A DNA stretch of 64,000 bases from Leptotrichia wadei (GCF_007990445.1 NZ_AP019841.1:124001-188000), one strand, 5' to 3'; counted from the stretch's first letter, positions 39,209 through 47,292 are shown. Program-made: numbers and translations. The notes: generated by a model from the letters alone, not told the origin.

Positions 39209-40327
39209 ATGGAACTACTAAAAATTCTTTACGGGACAACAGGAATATCTATGATAACTGGAAGGCAGCTAATCATGATAATAATTTCCCTAATTTTGCT
39301 ATATTTAGCAATAAAAAAACAATACGAACCTTATTTGCTGCTCCCAATTTCATTTGGAATGCTGCTTGCAAACTTACCTGCTGTGGCAAATGAAGGACTT
39401 ATGGAAAAGGGTGGACTTCTTTACTATTTGTATCAAGGAGTAAAATTGGGAATTTATCCGCCATTAATATTTTTGGCGATAGGAGCAAGTACTGATTTTG
39501 GACCGCTTATTGCAAATCCGAAAAGCCTTTTGCTGGGAGCGGCTGCGCAGCTTGGAATTTTTGTGGCATTTCTTGGGGCAATTTTGCTGGGATTGACAGG
39601 AAAGGAAGCGGCTTCGATTGGAATTATTGGAGGAGCTGACGGACCGACTGCTATTTACTTGACAACAAAACTGGCACCGCATTTACTGGGATCAATTGCC
39701 ATTGCAGCTTATTCCTATATGGCTCTTGTGCCTGTAATTCAGCCGCCAATTATAAAATTATTGACAAGTAAAAAGGAAAGAATGGTTGAAATGAAGCAAC
39801 TTAGATTTGTGAGCCAAAGAGAAAAAATAATTTTTCCAATTGCAGTAACAATCATTGTTATTCTTTTAGTTCCATCATCAGCTCCGCTAATTGGAATGCT
39901 AATGCTTGGGAATCTAATAAAGGAAGCAGGTGTTGTTTCAAATTTAGTTGAACATGCAAGAGGAGCTATGCTATACTGTATTACAATTGTACTTGGAATG
40001 ACAGTTGGAGCAACTGCTGACGGAGAGCATTTTTTAAATTTTGTAACAATAAAAATCATTATTCTTGGATTAATTGCATTTTCTTTCGGAACAGTGGGAG
40101 GAGTGCTATTTGGGAAAATAATGTATAAATTCACAAAAGGAAAAGTAAATCCGATGATTGGAGCAGCAGGGGTTTCAGCAGTGCCAATGGCGGCAAGAGT
40201 TGTTCAAAAAATTGGGCAATCTGAAAATCCTAAAAATTTTTTGCTAATGCATGCAATGGGACCAAATATAGCTGGTGTAATTGGATCGGCTGTAGCAGCA
40301 GGAGTTCTTTTAATAATATTTAGATAA
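39209..40327 (+). CDS. oadB: Oxaloacetate decarboxylase beta subunit (Na+ pump)
   Basis: Integral membrane subunit that decarboxylates carboxybiotin and exports Na+. 372 residues with nine to eleven helices. The conserved core GGADGPTAIYLTTKLAPHLL contains the key aspartate, SYMALVPVIQPPI follows, and near the C-terminus GAAGVSAVPMAARV and MHAMGPNIAGVIGSAV are the ion-pathway helices. AAAGGATGG site. It completes the enzyme begun by oadA, oadG and the carrier gene. Confidence 0.95.
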   Translation: MELLKILYGTTGISMITGRQLIMIIISLILLYLAIKKQYEPYLLLPISFGMLLANLPAVANEGLMEKGGLLYYLYQGVKLGIYPPLIFLAIGASTDFGPLIANPKSLLLGAAAQLGIFVAFLGAILLGLTGKEAASIGIIGGADGPTAIYLTTKLAPHLLGSIAIAAYSYMALVPVIQPPIIKLLTSKKERMVEMKQLRFVSQREKIIFPIAVTIIVILLVPSSAPLIGMLMLGNLIKEAGVVSNLVEHARGAMLYCITIVLGMTVGATADGEHFLNFVTIKIIILGLIAFSFGTVGGVLFGKIMYKFTKGKVNPMIGAAGVSAVPMAARVVQKIGQSENPKNFLLMHAMGPNIAGVIGSAVAAGVLLIIFR

Positions 40328-40332
40328 ATCAT

Positions 40333-40378
40333 TACTCTCATTAATTTTGAAGTATTATATTTAATGGGAGTATTTTTT
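40333..40378 (+). terminator. Terminator after oadB
   Basis: ACTCTCATTAA (40333-40343) pairs with TTTAATGGGAGT (40359-40370), with one G-U pair, followed by a run of seven T. It separates oadB from the second biotin ligase gene. Confidence 0.75.
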
Positions 40379-40408
40379 TAAATTAATAAATAGATGGAAG
40401 GAGAAAAA

Positions 40409-41152
40409 ATGAAAAAAAATATAAATTTGTATAAATTTAATGAATTGGGTTCAACGAATGATTATTTGGAAAGAAATCATAGGAATTATGAGGAATTTGA
40501 TGTTATTTGTGCTAAAAATCAGACTCATGGAAGGGCACGTAGGCAGAATAACTGGGTTTCTATGGAGGGAATGGCTATCTTCAGCTTTTTTTTGGAGGAA
40601 AGGGAAAACTGGGAAATTGAGGATTACTTGAAATTGCCTTTAATTGCTGGGCTTGCGACAATAAGAGGATTAGGGGGAATAGAAAATTTAGAGTATAAAT
40701 TTAAATGGACAAATGATGTTTACTTGGAAAATAAGAAGTTATGCGGGATTTTGATGGAAAAAACAGATAATGTCTATATTGTTGGAATTGGGATAAATGT
40801 AAATAATATATTGCCGGAAAAATTGAAAAATAAGGCAATTTCATTGACACAGGCGACAAATAAAAAATATAAAATTGATGAAATTGTAAAAAATATTGTT
40901 TCTGAATTTCAAATATTGTGTGAAAATTTGAGAAATGGATCGTGGGAAGAGATTTTAAAGGAAATAAATGAAATAAATTATTTGAAGAATAAAAAGATAG
41001 AATTGAAATTTGGAAATGAAAAAGTTCTGGGAATTGCACAAGATATTAATGAAAATGGAGAAATTGAAGTTTTGGTAAAAAAGGATGAAGCAGGAAAAGG
41101 TGAGATTAAGAGTTTTTCAATTGGAGAGGTTTTTGAAAAAATTGTTTTTTAA
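40409..41152 (+). CDS. birA: Biotin--protein ligase, type I (second copy)
   Basis: Second ligase in the window, 247 residues, also without a DNA-binding domain. FNELGSTNDYL opens the catalytic domain, KNQTHGRARRQNNW is the adenylate loop, FKWTNDVY replaces the common KWPND, and KKLCGIL follows. Start set at the ATG at 40409; the ATG at 40394 precedes the AAGGAG site. Position right after the oad genes suggests it biotinylates the carrier protein at 38783. It differs clearly from the copy at 29546, so the two may prefer different substrates. Confidence 0.88.
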   Translation: MKKNINLYKFNELGSTNDYLERNHRNYEEFDVICAKNQTHGRARRQNNWVSMEGMAIFSFFLEERENWEIEDYLKLPLIAGLATIRGLGGIENLEYKFKWTNDVYLENKKLCGILMEKTDNVYIVGIGINVNNILPEKLKNKAISLTQATNKKYKIDEIVKNIVSEFQILCENLRNGSWEEILKEINEINYLKNKKIELKFGNEKVLGIAQDINENGEIEVLVKKDEAGKGEIKSFSIGEVFEKIVF

Positions 41153-41198
41153 ATTTTTATGTTATTTCCCATTTAAATGGTGAATTATACTGCTAAAA

Positions 41199-41319
41199 AT
41201 TATATAAATCTAGGATTTGAGTAAAATAGTCATAGTTTTTGAGTTCGGTTTTAAGGCAATTTTACTATAGTTATGAGGGTCGAAGTCCACGATATAATTT
41301 CTATTTTTAAATGGAATTT
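41199..41319 (+). repeat. Dispersed intergenic repeat, copy 2 (longest)
   Basis: The part 41199-41270 (ATTATATAAAT...TTGAGTAAAATAGTCATA...TTTTACTATA) is close to 47532-47602, with only about ten differences by eye. A second block at 41291-41319 (ATATAATTTCT...TTTTTAAATGGAATTT) recurs at 54770-54799. The two blocks together may define one element. It lies ahead of the promoter of the binding-protein gene. Confidence 0.65.
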
Positions 41320-41369
41320 AGCATTGTATATCTGTCAAAATGATTTTTTTATTTTAAAAATTTTTAGAA

Positions 41370-41398
41370 TTGACTATGAAAATAACAAATGTTATAAT
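41370..41398 (+). promoter_or_regulatory. Strong sigma-70 promoter for the binding-protein gene
   Basis: TTGACT and TATAAT with exactly 17 bases between them. Transcription would start about 30 bases ahead of the ATG at 41435, which excludes the longer in-frame reading from 41273. Confidence 0.75.
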
Positions 41399-41434
41399 AT
41401 AAAAAATTTTATATTATTTTATGGCGGAGGTATT

Positions 41435-42427
41435 ATGAAAAAAAATATTTTGAGAAGTTTGTTGCTGGTAATAGTTTTTTTATTTGCGATTAGTTGTGGG
41501 AAAAAGAATGATACGATTAAAATTGTGTTTTTGCCAAATGAAACTAATGATTCATTGAAGAAATCAAGGGAAGAATTTGCTCGGATTGTGCAGGAGGCGA
41601 CTGGGAAAAAGGTTGAGATTGTTACGACAACTGATTATAATATTACGGTGGAAAATATTGTTTCTGGACAATCACAAATTGCATATATTGGAGCAGAGGC
41701 ATATTTGAATGCTAGAAAGCGTACAAAGGATATTGAGGCTGTGCTGACAAATTCAGGAGAAAGTGGAACGTTAAAAGATGCCCTTTATTACAGCTTTATT
41801 GCAGTAAGAGGAGAAGATGCCGATAAATACCGTTCTGGAAATGGATTTGACCTGAAAAAGATTAAAGGTAAATCAATAGGATTTGTTACAAATAGTTCTA
41901 CATCTGGATTTAAAGTGCCTGGAGAGGTAATTGTAAAGGAATTTGGGCTAAAAAATACAGATGAATTATTGGGAAATAAGGTATTTTCAAAAGTTATGTT
42001 TGGAAACTCGCATCCTGGGACTCAAGTTTTATTATTTAAAGGGGATGTTGATGTTGCAACATTTGCTATTCCAAAATCATTTACGATATATGAATTAGTT
42101 GCTGGAAAAGACTTTAATTCAGGGGCTACATATAAAGTTAAAAAAGGAGCAGTTGCACCGTTTGGGGAATTTGCAGGAAAAACTTTTACAGTTATAAAAT
42201 CAATTCCTGTTTATAATGGACCAATTGTGTTTAATACAAGAACTTTATCAAAGGAAGATCAGGAAAAAATCAAAAAGGCCCTAATGGCTAAGTCAACAAC
42301 TGATAATCCGCATATTTTCAGCAATAAAAAGAGTAAAGTGAGAGGATTGTTCCTGAAGGAAAATGATAATGTAGGATTTGTAGAAACAAATACAGCATGG
42401 TATGAAGGAATGAAAAATATAAAATAA
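41435..42427 (+). CDS. PhnD-type phosphate/phosphonate binding lipoprotein
   Basis: Solute-binding lipoprotein of an ABC importer for phosphite, phosphonate or phosphate, 330 residues. The signal peptide ends in a lipobox at FAISCGK (Cys about 20). Then IVFLPNETND, TTDYNITVENIVSG and QIAYIGAEAYL match the PhnD family, as does the SIGFVTNSSTSGFKVPG ligand loop. No permease or ATPase gene is next to it, so it must share a transporter or have lost its own. Start at the ATG at 41435 with a GGCGGAGG site. Confidence 0.88.
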   Translation: MKKNILRSLLLVIVFLFAISCGKKNDTIKIVFLPNETNDSLKKSREEFARIVQEATGKKVEIVTTTDYNITVENIVSGQSQIAYIGAEAYLNARKRTKDIEAVLTNSGESGTLKDALYYSFIAVRGEDADKYRSGNGFDLKKIKGKSIGFVTNSSTSGFKVPGEVIVKEFGLKNTDELLGNKVFSKVMFGNSHPGTQVLLFKGDVDVATFAIPKSFTIYELVAGKDFNSGATYKVKKGAVAPFGEFAGKTFTVIKSIPVYNGPIVFNTRTLSKEDQEKIKKALMAKSTTDNPHIFSNKKSKVRGLFLKENDNVGFVETNTAWYEGMKNIK

Positions 42428-42524
42428 ACCTGTTTGATAACCATGAAAATTTAGAATTTAATAAAATAAAAAAATAGGGTATTGAACATGTCTAAATAAT
42501 GAAAATTTAGGAGTAAAATAAAAA

Positions 42525-42770
42525 ATGCGTTTAGATAAATTTTTAAAGGTAACAAGAATTATAAAAAGAAGAACAGTGGCAAAGGAACTTGCAGATAATG
42601 GAAACATCGTTGTAAACGGAGATCCTAAAAAATCTTCCTATGATGTGAAAAAAGGCGATATTTTTGAAATAAAGTATTTTAATAAAAATATAAAGGTGAA
42701 AGTGCTGGATTTACCGCCTGAAAGTCTGAAAAAAGAATTTATTGAAGACTATATTGAGATAATCGGATAA
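42525..42770 (+). CDS. S4-domain protein, RqcP-like
   Basis: An 81-residue protein made of one S4 RNA-binding domain: MRLDKFLKVTRIIKRRTVA followed by DNGNIVVNG and KKSSYDVKKGD. This length and sequence match the YabO/RqcP group, which helps add alanine tails in ribosome-associated quality control, rather than larger S4 proteins such as RluB. E. coli Hsp15 is a longer relative. Monocistronic, with a weak AGGAG site. Confidence 0.87.
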   Translation: MRLDKFLKVTRIIKRRTVAKELADNGNIVVNGDPKKSSYDVKKGDIFEIKYFNKNIKVKVLDLPPESLKKEFIEDYIEIIG

Positions 42771-42832
42771 TCTGTGCTTAAAGTTACTTTAAATAAATTA
42801 AGGAAATATTATATTCTTTATCATTTTCTCTC

Positions 42833-42860
42833 TTGTTTTTTACGATAAATAAGGTATAAT
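42833..42860 (+). promoter_or_regulatory. Promoter for spoVG
   Basis: TTGTTT and TATAAT are 16 bases apart, about 40 bases ahead of the spoVG start codon. The -10 box is perfect, the -35 box weak. Confidence 0.5.
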
Positions 42861-42899
42861 TGTATTGGAAAATAAAACTATAAAACAAGGAGAAGACTT

Positions 42900-43181
42900 A
42901 TGAAAGTAACTGATATTCGTATTAGAATTGGAAGACAGACAGAAAACATCGAAAGATTGAAGGCTTATGCCGACATTACATTTGACGAAAGTTTTGTCGT
43001 TCATGGATTAAAAATAATTGATGGACAAAACGGACTTTTTGTGGCAATGCCATCAAGAAGAATGCCAAATGGAGAATTTAAGGACATAGTTCATCCTATC
43101 AAACCTGAACTTCGTGCTGAAATAACAAAAGTTATTTTAGAAAAATTTGAACAAGAAAAAGCAGCTATTGAAGCTGAATAA
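42900..43181 (+). CDS. spoVG: SpoVG-family nucleic-acid-binding regulator
   Basis: A 93-residue protein beginning KVTDIRIRIGRQTENIERLK, with the conserved block FVVHGLKIIDGQNGLFVAMP and SRRMPNGEFKDIVHPI. SpoVG proteins bind DNA and RNA and affect septation, capsule and virulence genes in several bacteria; here there is no sign of sporulation genes. It has a perfect AAGGAGAAG site and is bounded by its own promoter and terminator, consistent with strong expression. Confidence 0.95.
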   Translation: MKVTDIRIRIGRQTENIERLKAYADITFDESFVVHGLKIIDGQNGLFVAMPSRRMPNGEFKDIVHPIKPELRAEITKVILEKFEQEKAAIEAE

Positions 43182-43194
43182 TATTTCCATTAAA

Positions 43195-43260
43195 AAAAGT
43201 ACACCAAAATACTAAAATCATATATACATAATAATACTAATATCAGTGGTGTACTTTTAT
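43195..43260. terminator. Bidirectional terminator between spoVG and the converging gene
   Basis: AAAAGTACACCA (43195-43206) and TGGTGTACTTTT (43247-43258) form a perfect 12-bp stem, with a 40-base AT-rich loop. A- and T-rich flanks suit termination in both directions. Confidence 0.7.
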
Positions 43261-43303
43261 TTCTTCTTAATTTTTTCACTTCTTAATCTTACAATTCAAA
43301 ATT

Positions 43304-43972
43304 TTATTTATTTTCTTTCTTAATTGGAAGATATAGCAAAAATTGTAAAAAAATCATTGTCAATATTAAAACAATATCATATAGCCAGATTGGTTTTATA
43401 AAACTCACTTGTGAAATAATATGAGTTCTTAAAAACATTGCATTTATTCCTTTAAAAATAGAGTTATAGGTAAATGCATATAAAAATATGAGAAGCAATG
43501 TAATTATTGATTGAATAAGTCCTTTTTTTGTAGGTTTTCCATCTAAATAAGCGGATCCAAAAAAAGCTGTAAATACAATAAGCGCATGCATTATCATAAA
43601 AATATACACGTAATAATTATCGTGATAATAGATTATTCCAGGTAAGATTAATGCTAAAACTGGTCCAAAAGTTAAATAGTAAACAGCATTATATAAAAAT
43701 TTTGTCCTGAAAATTAGATATAATCCTGCGAAAATTGCTGCAAAGTTACAAAGATGTATTGGCATAACGTTAGTTATAGGCTCATTTTGGTACATTAACC
43801 TGTAAATTGAGTCGATTATTTTAAATATTAATAAAAAATAACCTAAAATTGTTGAATATTTTTCTATGTTTACATTCTTAAAAATTCTTGGAATATAAAA
43901 TAAAAATATGCAAATTAAAGTTGATACTACAAAGGTTTCTATGTGAATTGGACTAAAATAACTAAAAGTCAA
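43304..43972 (-). CDS. TIGR02206/YwaF-like integral membrane protein
   Basis: A 222-residue membrane protein with about seven helices. The segment NVMPIHLCNFAAIFAG matches the LPxHLC pattern of the YwaF family, and FGPVLALILPG and YYHDNYYVYIFMIMHALIV follow as expected. Function of the family is unknown. It converges on spoVG and lies 51 bp downstream of the esterase gene in the same direction, so both may be cotranscribed. Confidence 0.82.
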   Translation of the reverse strand: MTFSYFSPIHIETFVVSTLICIFLFYIPRIFKNVNIEKYSTILGYFLLIFKIIDSIYRLMYQNEPITNVMPIHLCNFAAIFAGLYLIFRTKFLYNAVYYLTFGPVLALILPGIIYYHDNYYVYIFMIMHALIVFTAFFGSAYLDGKPTKKGLIQSIITLLLIFLYAFTYNSIFKGINAMFLRTHIISQVSFIKPIWLYDIVLILTMIFLQFLLYLPIKKENK

Positions 43973-44022
43973 AGTTTCTCCCTTCTTGTTTCCTATTTTT
44001 ATTTAAAATTTCTCAATGCTTT

Positions 44023-45324
44023 TCATTGTTTTGACTGTAAAAACATCCAGTCTTTTATTCCAGGTATGTTATAGGCTACTTTCCAAGTTCCAGAGTGTTC
44101 TAAACCTGGATTGGCATCTTTTGGCAAGTATGGATTTGTGCCCTTTTCAAGTGTTGTGTATTTTATGTTTGACTTTTGGGCAATAACCTTTCTTGCGCCT
44201 TCTAGAAATTGTGCATCTGTGTAATCGGCTCTCCAATTATCTTTTGCTACTGTGGCTCCTTTTTTTATAAGTTCGCTTGTAATTACATTCATTCCTGGAT
44301 AGGCTTTCGCATCACCAGTTGAAACTGTTATCCATAGATTATTTTTTGCCATAGTAGATACTTCTTTTGGATTCCATTGGCAAGCTACCAAATATGAAGC
44401 TGCAAACAATTCTGGATATTTGTAGTTCATGACAATAGCCATCATTCCGCCCATTGACTGTCCTGTTGCATATAATTTTTTTTCATCAATGCTATATTTT
44501 GAAATTAAATAATCTCTTATCAAATTTACGGTCGCATCCAGATCACTTGTAATATCTCCATTGTCATCCACTACTTGTCTTGAATATTGAGGAGCTAGCA
44601 CAAATGCCTCATGTCTTGCCTGTTCTTCAGGAGTTGCAAATGAAGTTGCGCCATTTCCTTGAAATAAAGCAGTTTTCGTGTCTTCGCTCAGAACTCCCTT
44701 ATCGTGCATAAACAGTACAAGCGGATATTTTTTATTCTTGTCATAATTTTTTGGAATATAAAGATTATACTTTACACTTGTCCCAGTTTTTGGATCTTTA
44801 TACACAAACTGCTTAAAGTTTTCCACAATTAGGTTTCTAGTTTTATTATTTTCAAGTATTGCAATGCTTTTTTCCAATTTTTTACCATTTGTAAATAAAA
44901 TATCTTCCTTTTGCGTTATTTTAGAAGTTGCCTTTTTCATTTGAAATCCAACTTCATCATTTCCCTCAAGGCGAAGAGAAGCACCACTGTCCTTTGGATT
45001 TAATTCAATAATGACAAATCTTCCGTCTTTTACAATATCAGTTCTTTCTGGACGGGTATTTGAATAGATTTTTTCAACAGTTCTGTCTGATACTGTAAAA
45101 GTATTCTTTGACAATTGCGAATTTACTACCCTTTCATTAAATTCCACAATAATATGCGTAATTTGCTGTCCTGTTCCAAAAACTTCCGTTACAGATGTCA
45201 CACTTCTTATCCCTCTGGGATATTTTATTTTTTCAGTCTTTAATGCAGTAGTTGTTTCTGCTGAAACAATGCCCGCTGATATTAACATACCGAAAATTGT
45301 TAAAAATAATAATATTTTTTTCAT
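44023..45324 (-). CDS. Secreted alpha/beta-hydrolase (esterase/peptidase, LpqC-like)
   Basis: A 433-residue exported hydrolase. The signal peptide is MKKILLFLTIFGMLISAGIVSAE. An N-terminal region of about 140 residues resembles the Ig-like domain of extracellular esterases. The hydrolase part follows, with PLVLFMHDKG, the nucleophile elbow ATGQSMGGMMAI and a late histidine in PGLEHSGTW. Start set at the ATG at 45324 behind GGAGGAAT; an upstream in-frame start at 45360 would hide the signal peptide. Substrate unknown; feruloyl-esterase or peptidase activity are both possible. Confidence 0.87.
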   Translation of the reverse strand: MKKILLFLTIFGMLISAGIVSAETTTALKTEKIKYPRGIRSVTSVTEVFGTGQQITHIIVEFNERVVNSQLSKNTFTVSDRTVEKIYSNTRPERTDIVKDGRFVIIELNPKDSGASLRLEGNDEVGFQMKKATSKITQKEDILFTNGKKLEKSIAILENNKTRNLIVENFKQFVYKDPKTGTSVKYNLYIPKNYDKNKKYPLVLFMHDKGVLSEDTKTALFQGNGATSFATPEEQARHEAFVLAPQYSRQVVDDNGDITSDLDATVNLIRDYLISKYSIDEKKLYATGQSMGGMMAIVMNYKYPELFAASYLVACQWNPKEVSTMAKNNLWITVSTGDAKAYPGMNVITSELIKKGATVAKDNWRADYTDAQFLEGARKVIAQKSNIKYTTLEKGTNPYLPKDANPGLEHSGTWKVAYNIPGIKDWMFLQSKQ

Positions 45325-45408
45325 AGATATTCCTCCTTTGCTATTTTTATCCAGATACATTCAATAGCTTTTTTAATTTCATTATTTTTAAAGAAAAGCC
45401 CTTGATAA

Positions 45409-45436
45409 ATTTTACCATAATTTTTTTATATTTCAA
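45409..45436 (-). promoter_or_regulatory. Promoter for the secreted hydrolase
   Basis: On the minus strand TTGAAA and TAAAAT are 16 bases apart, about 85 bases ahead of the start codon at 45324. Confidence 0.45.
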
Positions 45437-45478
45437 ATATTATTTGCCTTTAATTTTTTTCAATATTCTCAATTTAGT

Positions 45479-45507
45479 TTGTCATTTTTTTAGTTTTATG
45501 GTAAACT
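45479..45507 (+). promoter_or_regulatory. Promoter for radC
   Basis: TTGTCA and TAAACT are 17 bases apart, about 70 bases before the ATG at 45576. This supports the shorter RadC start. Confidence 0.5.
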
Positions 45508-45575
45508 ATTTGAGTAAAAGCAAGGCATTTTTAGAGAAATTTGGCTTGTATTATGATATTTTTCTGGGGGGAAAA

Positions 45576-46310
45576 ATGAAGAGGGATAATGGGAATAAAA
45601 ATAATAAAAAAATAGATTTTGAACGAATGCTGGATGAAGAAAAGGAAAAGGGGCATCGAGAAAGACTAAGGCAGCGATTTCTGTCAACAGGGGCAAAAGG
45701 ATTTACAGATTGTGAAATTTTGGAATTATTGCTTACTTATACAGTTACTAGGAAAAACTGCAGAGGAATTGCAGGGGAACTTTTAAGGAAATATCGGGAT
45801 TTGTATACGATTTTGAAACAGCCTGGGGAAGAACTTCAAAAAAATAAATATATGACTGAAAGGGCAGCCGTATTTTTTAAACTTTTATTTGAAATAATTG
45901 AAAATGAATTGTATAAAAAAGTATATAATGAGCGAATCGTACTTTCAAGCAACCTGAAATTGCTGAATTATCTGAAATTTTCCCTTTTAAGCAGGGATAT
46001 TGAAGTATTTAAGGTATTGTTTTTAAATACACAGAATGAACTGTTAAAGGAAGAGGAACTTTTTTTTGGAACGATCGACAGAAGCACGGTCTATATTCGG
46101 GAATTGGTAAAAAAAATTTTAGAATATAATGCAAAGGGAGTAATTCTGGTGCATAATCATCCATCAGGCTCGTTAAAGCCGTCAGAATCTGATATTTTGC
46201 TGACGAGAAAGGTAAAGGAAGTTTTGGAAAATATAGAAATACGGTTGCTGGATCATTTAATAATAAGTGAAAGAGGGCATTTCAGCTTTTTGGAAGGTGG
46301 GATTTTATGA
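45576..46310 (+). CDS. radC: RadC/YsxA-family JAB1/MPN metalloprotein
   Basis: A 244-residue protein of the RadC family. A helix-hairpin-helix region (EILELLLTYTVTRKNCRGIA) precedes the JAMM domain with VHNHPSGSLKPSESD, the zinc-binding HxH...D set. The once proposed DNA-repair role is doubtful; family members are seen with competence and mobile DNA. The start is set at the ATG at 45576 behind GGGGGGAAAA; a longer in-frame reading from 45402 would precede the promoter. Overlaps the next gene by ATGA. Confidence 0.92.
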   Translation: MKRDNGNKNNKKIDFERMLDEEKEKGHRERLRQRFLSTGAKGFTDCEILELLLTYTVTRKNCRGIAGELLRKYRDLYTILKQPGEELQKNKYMTERAAVFFKLLFEIIENELYKKVYNERIVLSSNLKLLNYLKFSLLSRDIEVFKVLFLNTQNELLKEEELFFGTIDRSTVYIRELVKKILEYNAKGVILVHNHPSGSLKPSESDILLTRKVKEVLENIEIRLLDHLIISERGHFSFLEGGIL

Positions 46311-46813
46311 AGATAATAAATATAAAATTTAGGAAAACAAAAAAAGTTTATCCATTTATGATAAGCGATTCGGAAGATTATAAAAAGGGAGATTACGTTC
46401 TTGTAGATACAATTCGTGGGGAACAGATAGGCATAGTTCTTGGAGTTGCATTAAATAGACAGAATGCTGATCAAGATGATTTGAAAATTAGGGAAGTAAA
46501 AAGAAAATTGACAGAGGAAGAAGTAAAAAAATTAGCAGATTTGGATAAAAAGGCTGATGAAGCATATTTTAAATGTAAAAAGATTGTAAAAAGACTGCTT
46601 CCTGAAATGAATCTTGTTATTGGAGAATATACATTTGATGAAGGAAAGCTAATTTTTTATTTTACAGCGAATAACAGGCTTGATTTTAGGGAATTGGTAA
46701 AGGAAGTAAATAAGACATTTAAAAAAAGAGTGGAATTTTATCAAATTAAGACAAATGATGAAGGAAGAATTTTGTCAGCTTTTGGGAAGTATGGACGGGA
46801 AATTTACTGGTAA
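46307..46813 (+). CDS. PSP1-domain protein, short RicT/YaaT-like form
   Basis: A 168-residue protein with the PSP1 pattern: FRKTKKVYPF, KGDYVLVDTIRGEQIGIV, then KLIFYFTANNRLDFRELV and FKKRVEFYQI. RicT proteins of about 270 residues have a GPCGRPLCC-type cysteine stretch next and further cysteines for an Fe-S cluster. Here the matching place reads FGKYGREIYW and the chain stops, so those cysteines are absent. It is translationally coupled to radC. It may act in RNA processing without the cluster, or be a shortened paralog. Confidence 0.82.
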   Translation: MKIINIKFRKTKKVYPFMISDSEDYKKGDYVLVDTIRGEQIGIVLGVALNRQNADQDDLKIREVKRKLTEEEVKKLADLDKKADEAYFKCKKIVKRLLPEMNLVIGEYTFDEGKLIFYFTANNRLDFRELVKEVNKTFKKRVEFYQIKTNDEGRILSAFGKYGREIYW

Positions 46814-46827
46814 AAAATAAAAATGAA

Positions 46828-46987
46828 GAGTGTGCAGAAATTTTTTTGTAAATAGAATACTTGAAATATGAGAAAAATATCCAGTAGTGGAGGATTTTGT
46901 AAGACATGCAAATTTTGATATATTGTTATGCAAAGTACTGAATTTACTGGATTTATCTATTAGTTTACACAAAATTCTGGACACTCC
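46828..46987. mobile_element. Small MITE-like element with IS256-type terminal inverted repeats
   Basis: The left end at 46828-46853 (GAGTGTGCAGAAA...TGTAAAT) and the right end at 46963-46987 (TTTACACAAAATTCTGGACACTCC) are imperfect inverted repeats with about 20 of 26 matches. The TTTACACAAAA...GACACTC pattern is like ends of IS256/Mutator-family elements, from memory. At about 160 bp it has no transposase, so it would be a non-autonomous remnant. No clear target duplication was seen. It fills most of the gap ahead of the tRNA genes. Confidence 0.5.
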
Positions 46988-47078
46988 TTTTAGAATTGTA
47001 AATAAGTATAATTTTTCAGGGATTTGATAACTTGAATTAAAAAAATATGGATATTTATAAAATTTTTTAAAAAAAGAG

Positions 47079-47107
47079 TTGAAATATTTGAAAATATATG
47101 TTATACT
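47079..47107 (+). promoter_or_regulatory. Promoter of the tRNA operon
   Basis: TTGAAA and TATACT with 17 bases between, ending 22 bases before the first tRNA. Confidence 0.6.
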
Positions 47108-47129
47108 TATTGAGTAATAAAGTTGATGT

Positions 47130-47205
47130 GGTCGCATAGCTCAGTTGGGAGAGCACCTGCCTTACAAGCAGGGGGTCATTGGTTCGAGCCCAATTGTGAC
47201 CACCA
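47130..47205 (+). tRNA. tRNA-Val (anticodon UAC)
   Basis: A full cloverleaf: acceptor GGTCGCA/TGTGACC, D arm with TAGCTCAGTTGG, anticodon stem CCTGC/GCAGG around CTTACAA, T arm GGTTCGAGCC, and an encoded ACCA end. Confidence 0.97.
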
Positions 47206-47212
47206 TTTTTAT

Positions 47213-47289
47213 GGAGGTGTAGCTCAGTTGGTTAGAGTGCTTGCCTGTCACGCAAGATGTCGCGAGTTCGAGTCTCGTCACTTCCGCCA
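47213..47289 (+). tRNA. tRNA-Asp (anticodon GUC)
   Basis: Acceptor GGAGGTG/CACTTCC, anticodon stem CTTGC/GCAAG around CTGTCAC, T loop GTTCGAGTC, and an encoded GCCA end. It follows tRNA-Val by 7 bases. Confidence 0.97.
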
Positions 47290-47292
47290 TTT

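Noticed and set aside
41273-41434. 54-residue N-terminal extension of the PhnD-like protein
   Set aside because: It would start upstream of the consensus promoter and bury the lipoprotein signal peptide.
45402-45575. 58-residue hydrophobic N-terminal extension of RadC
   Set aside because: It would span the predicted promoter at 45479-45507 and has no ribosome site; the ATG at 45576 does.
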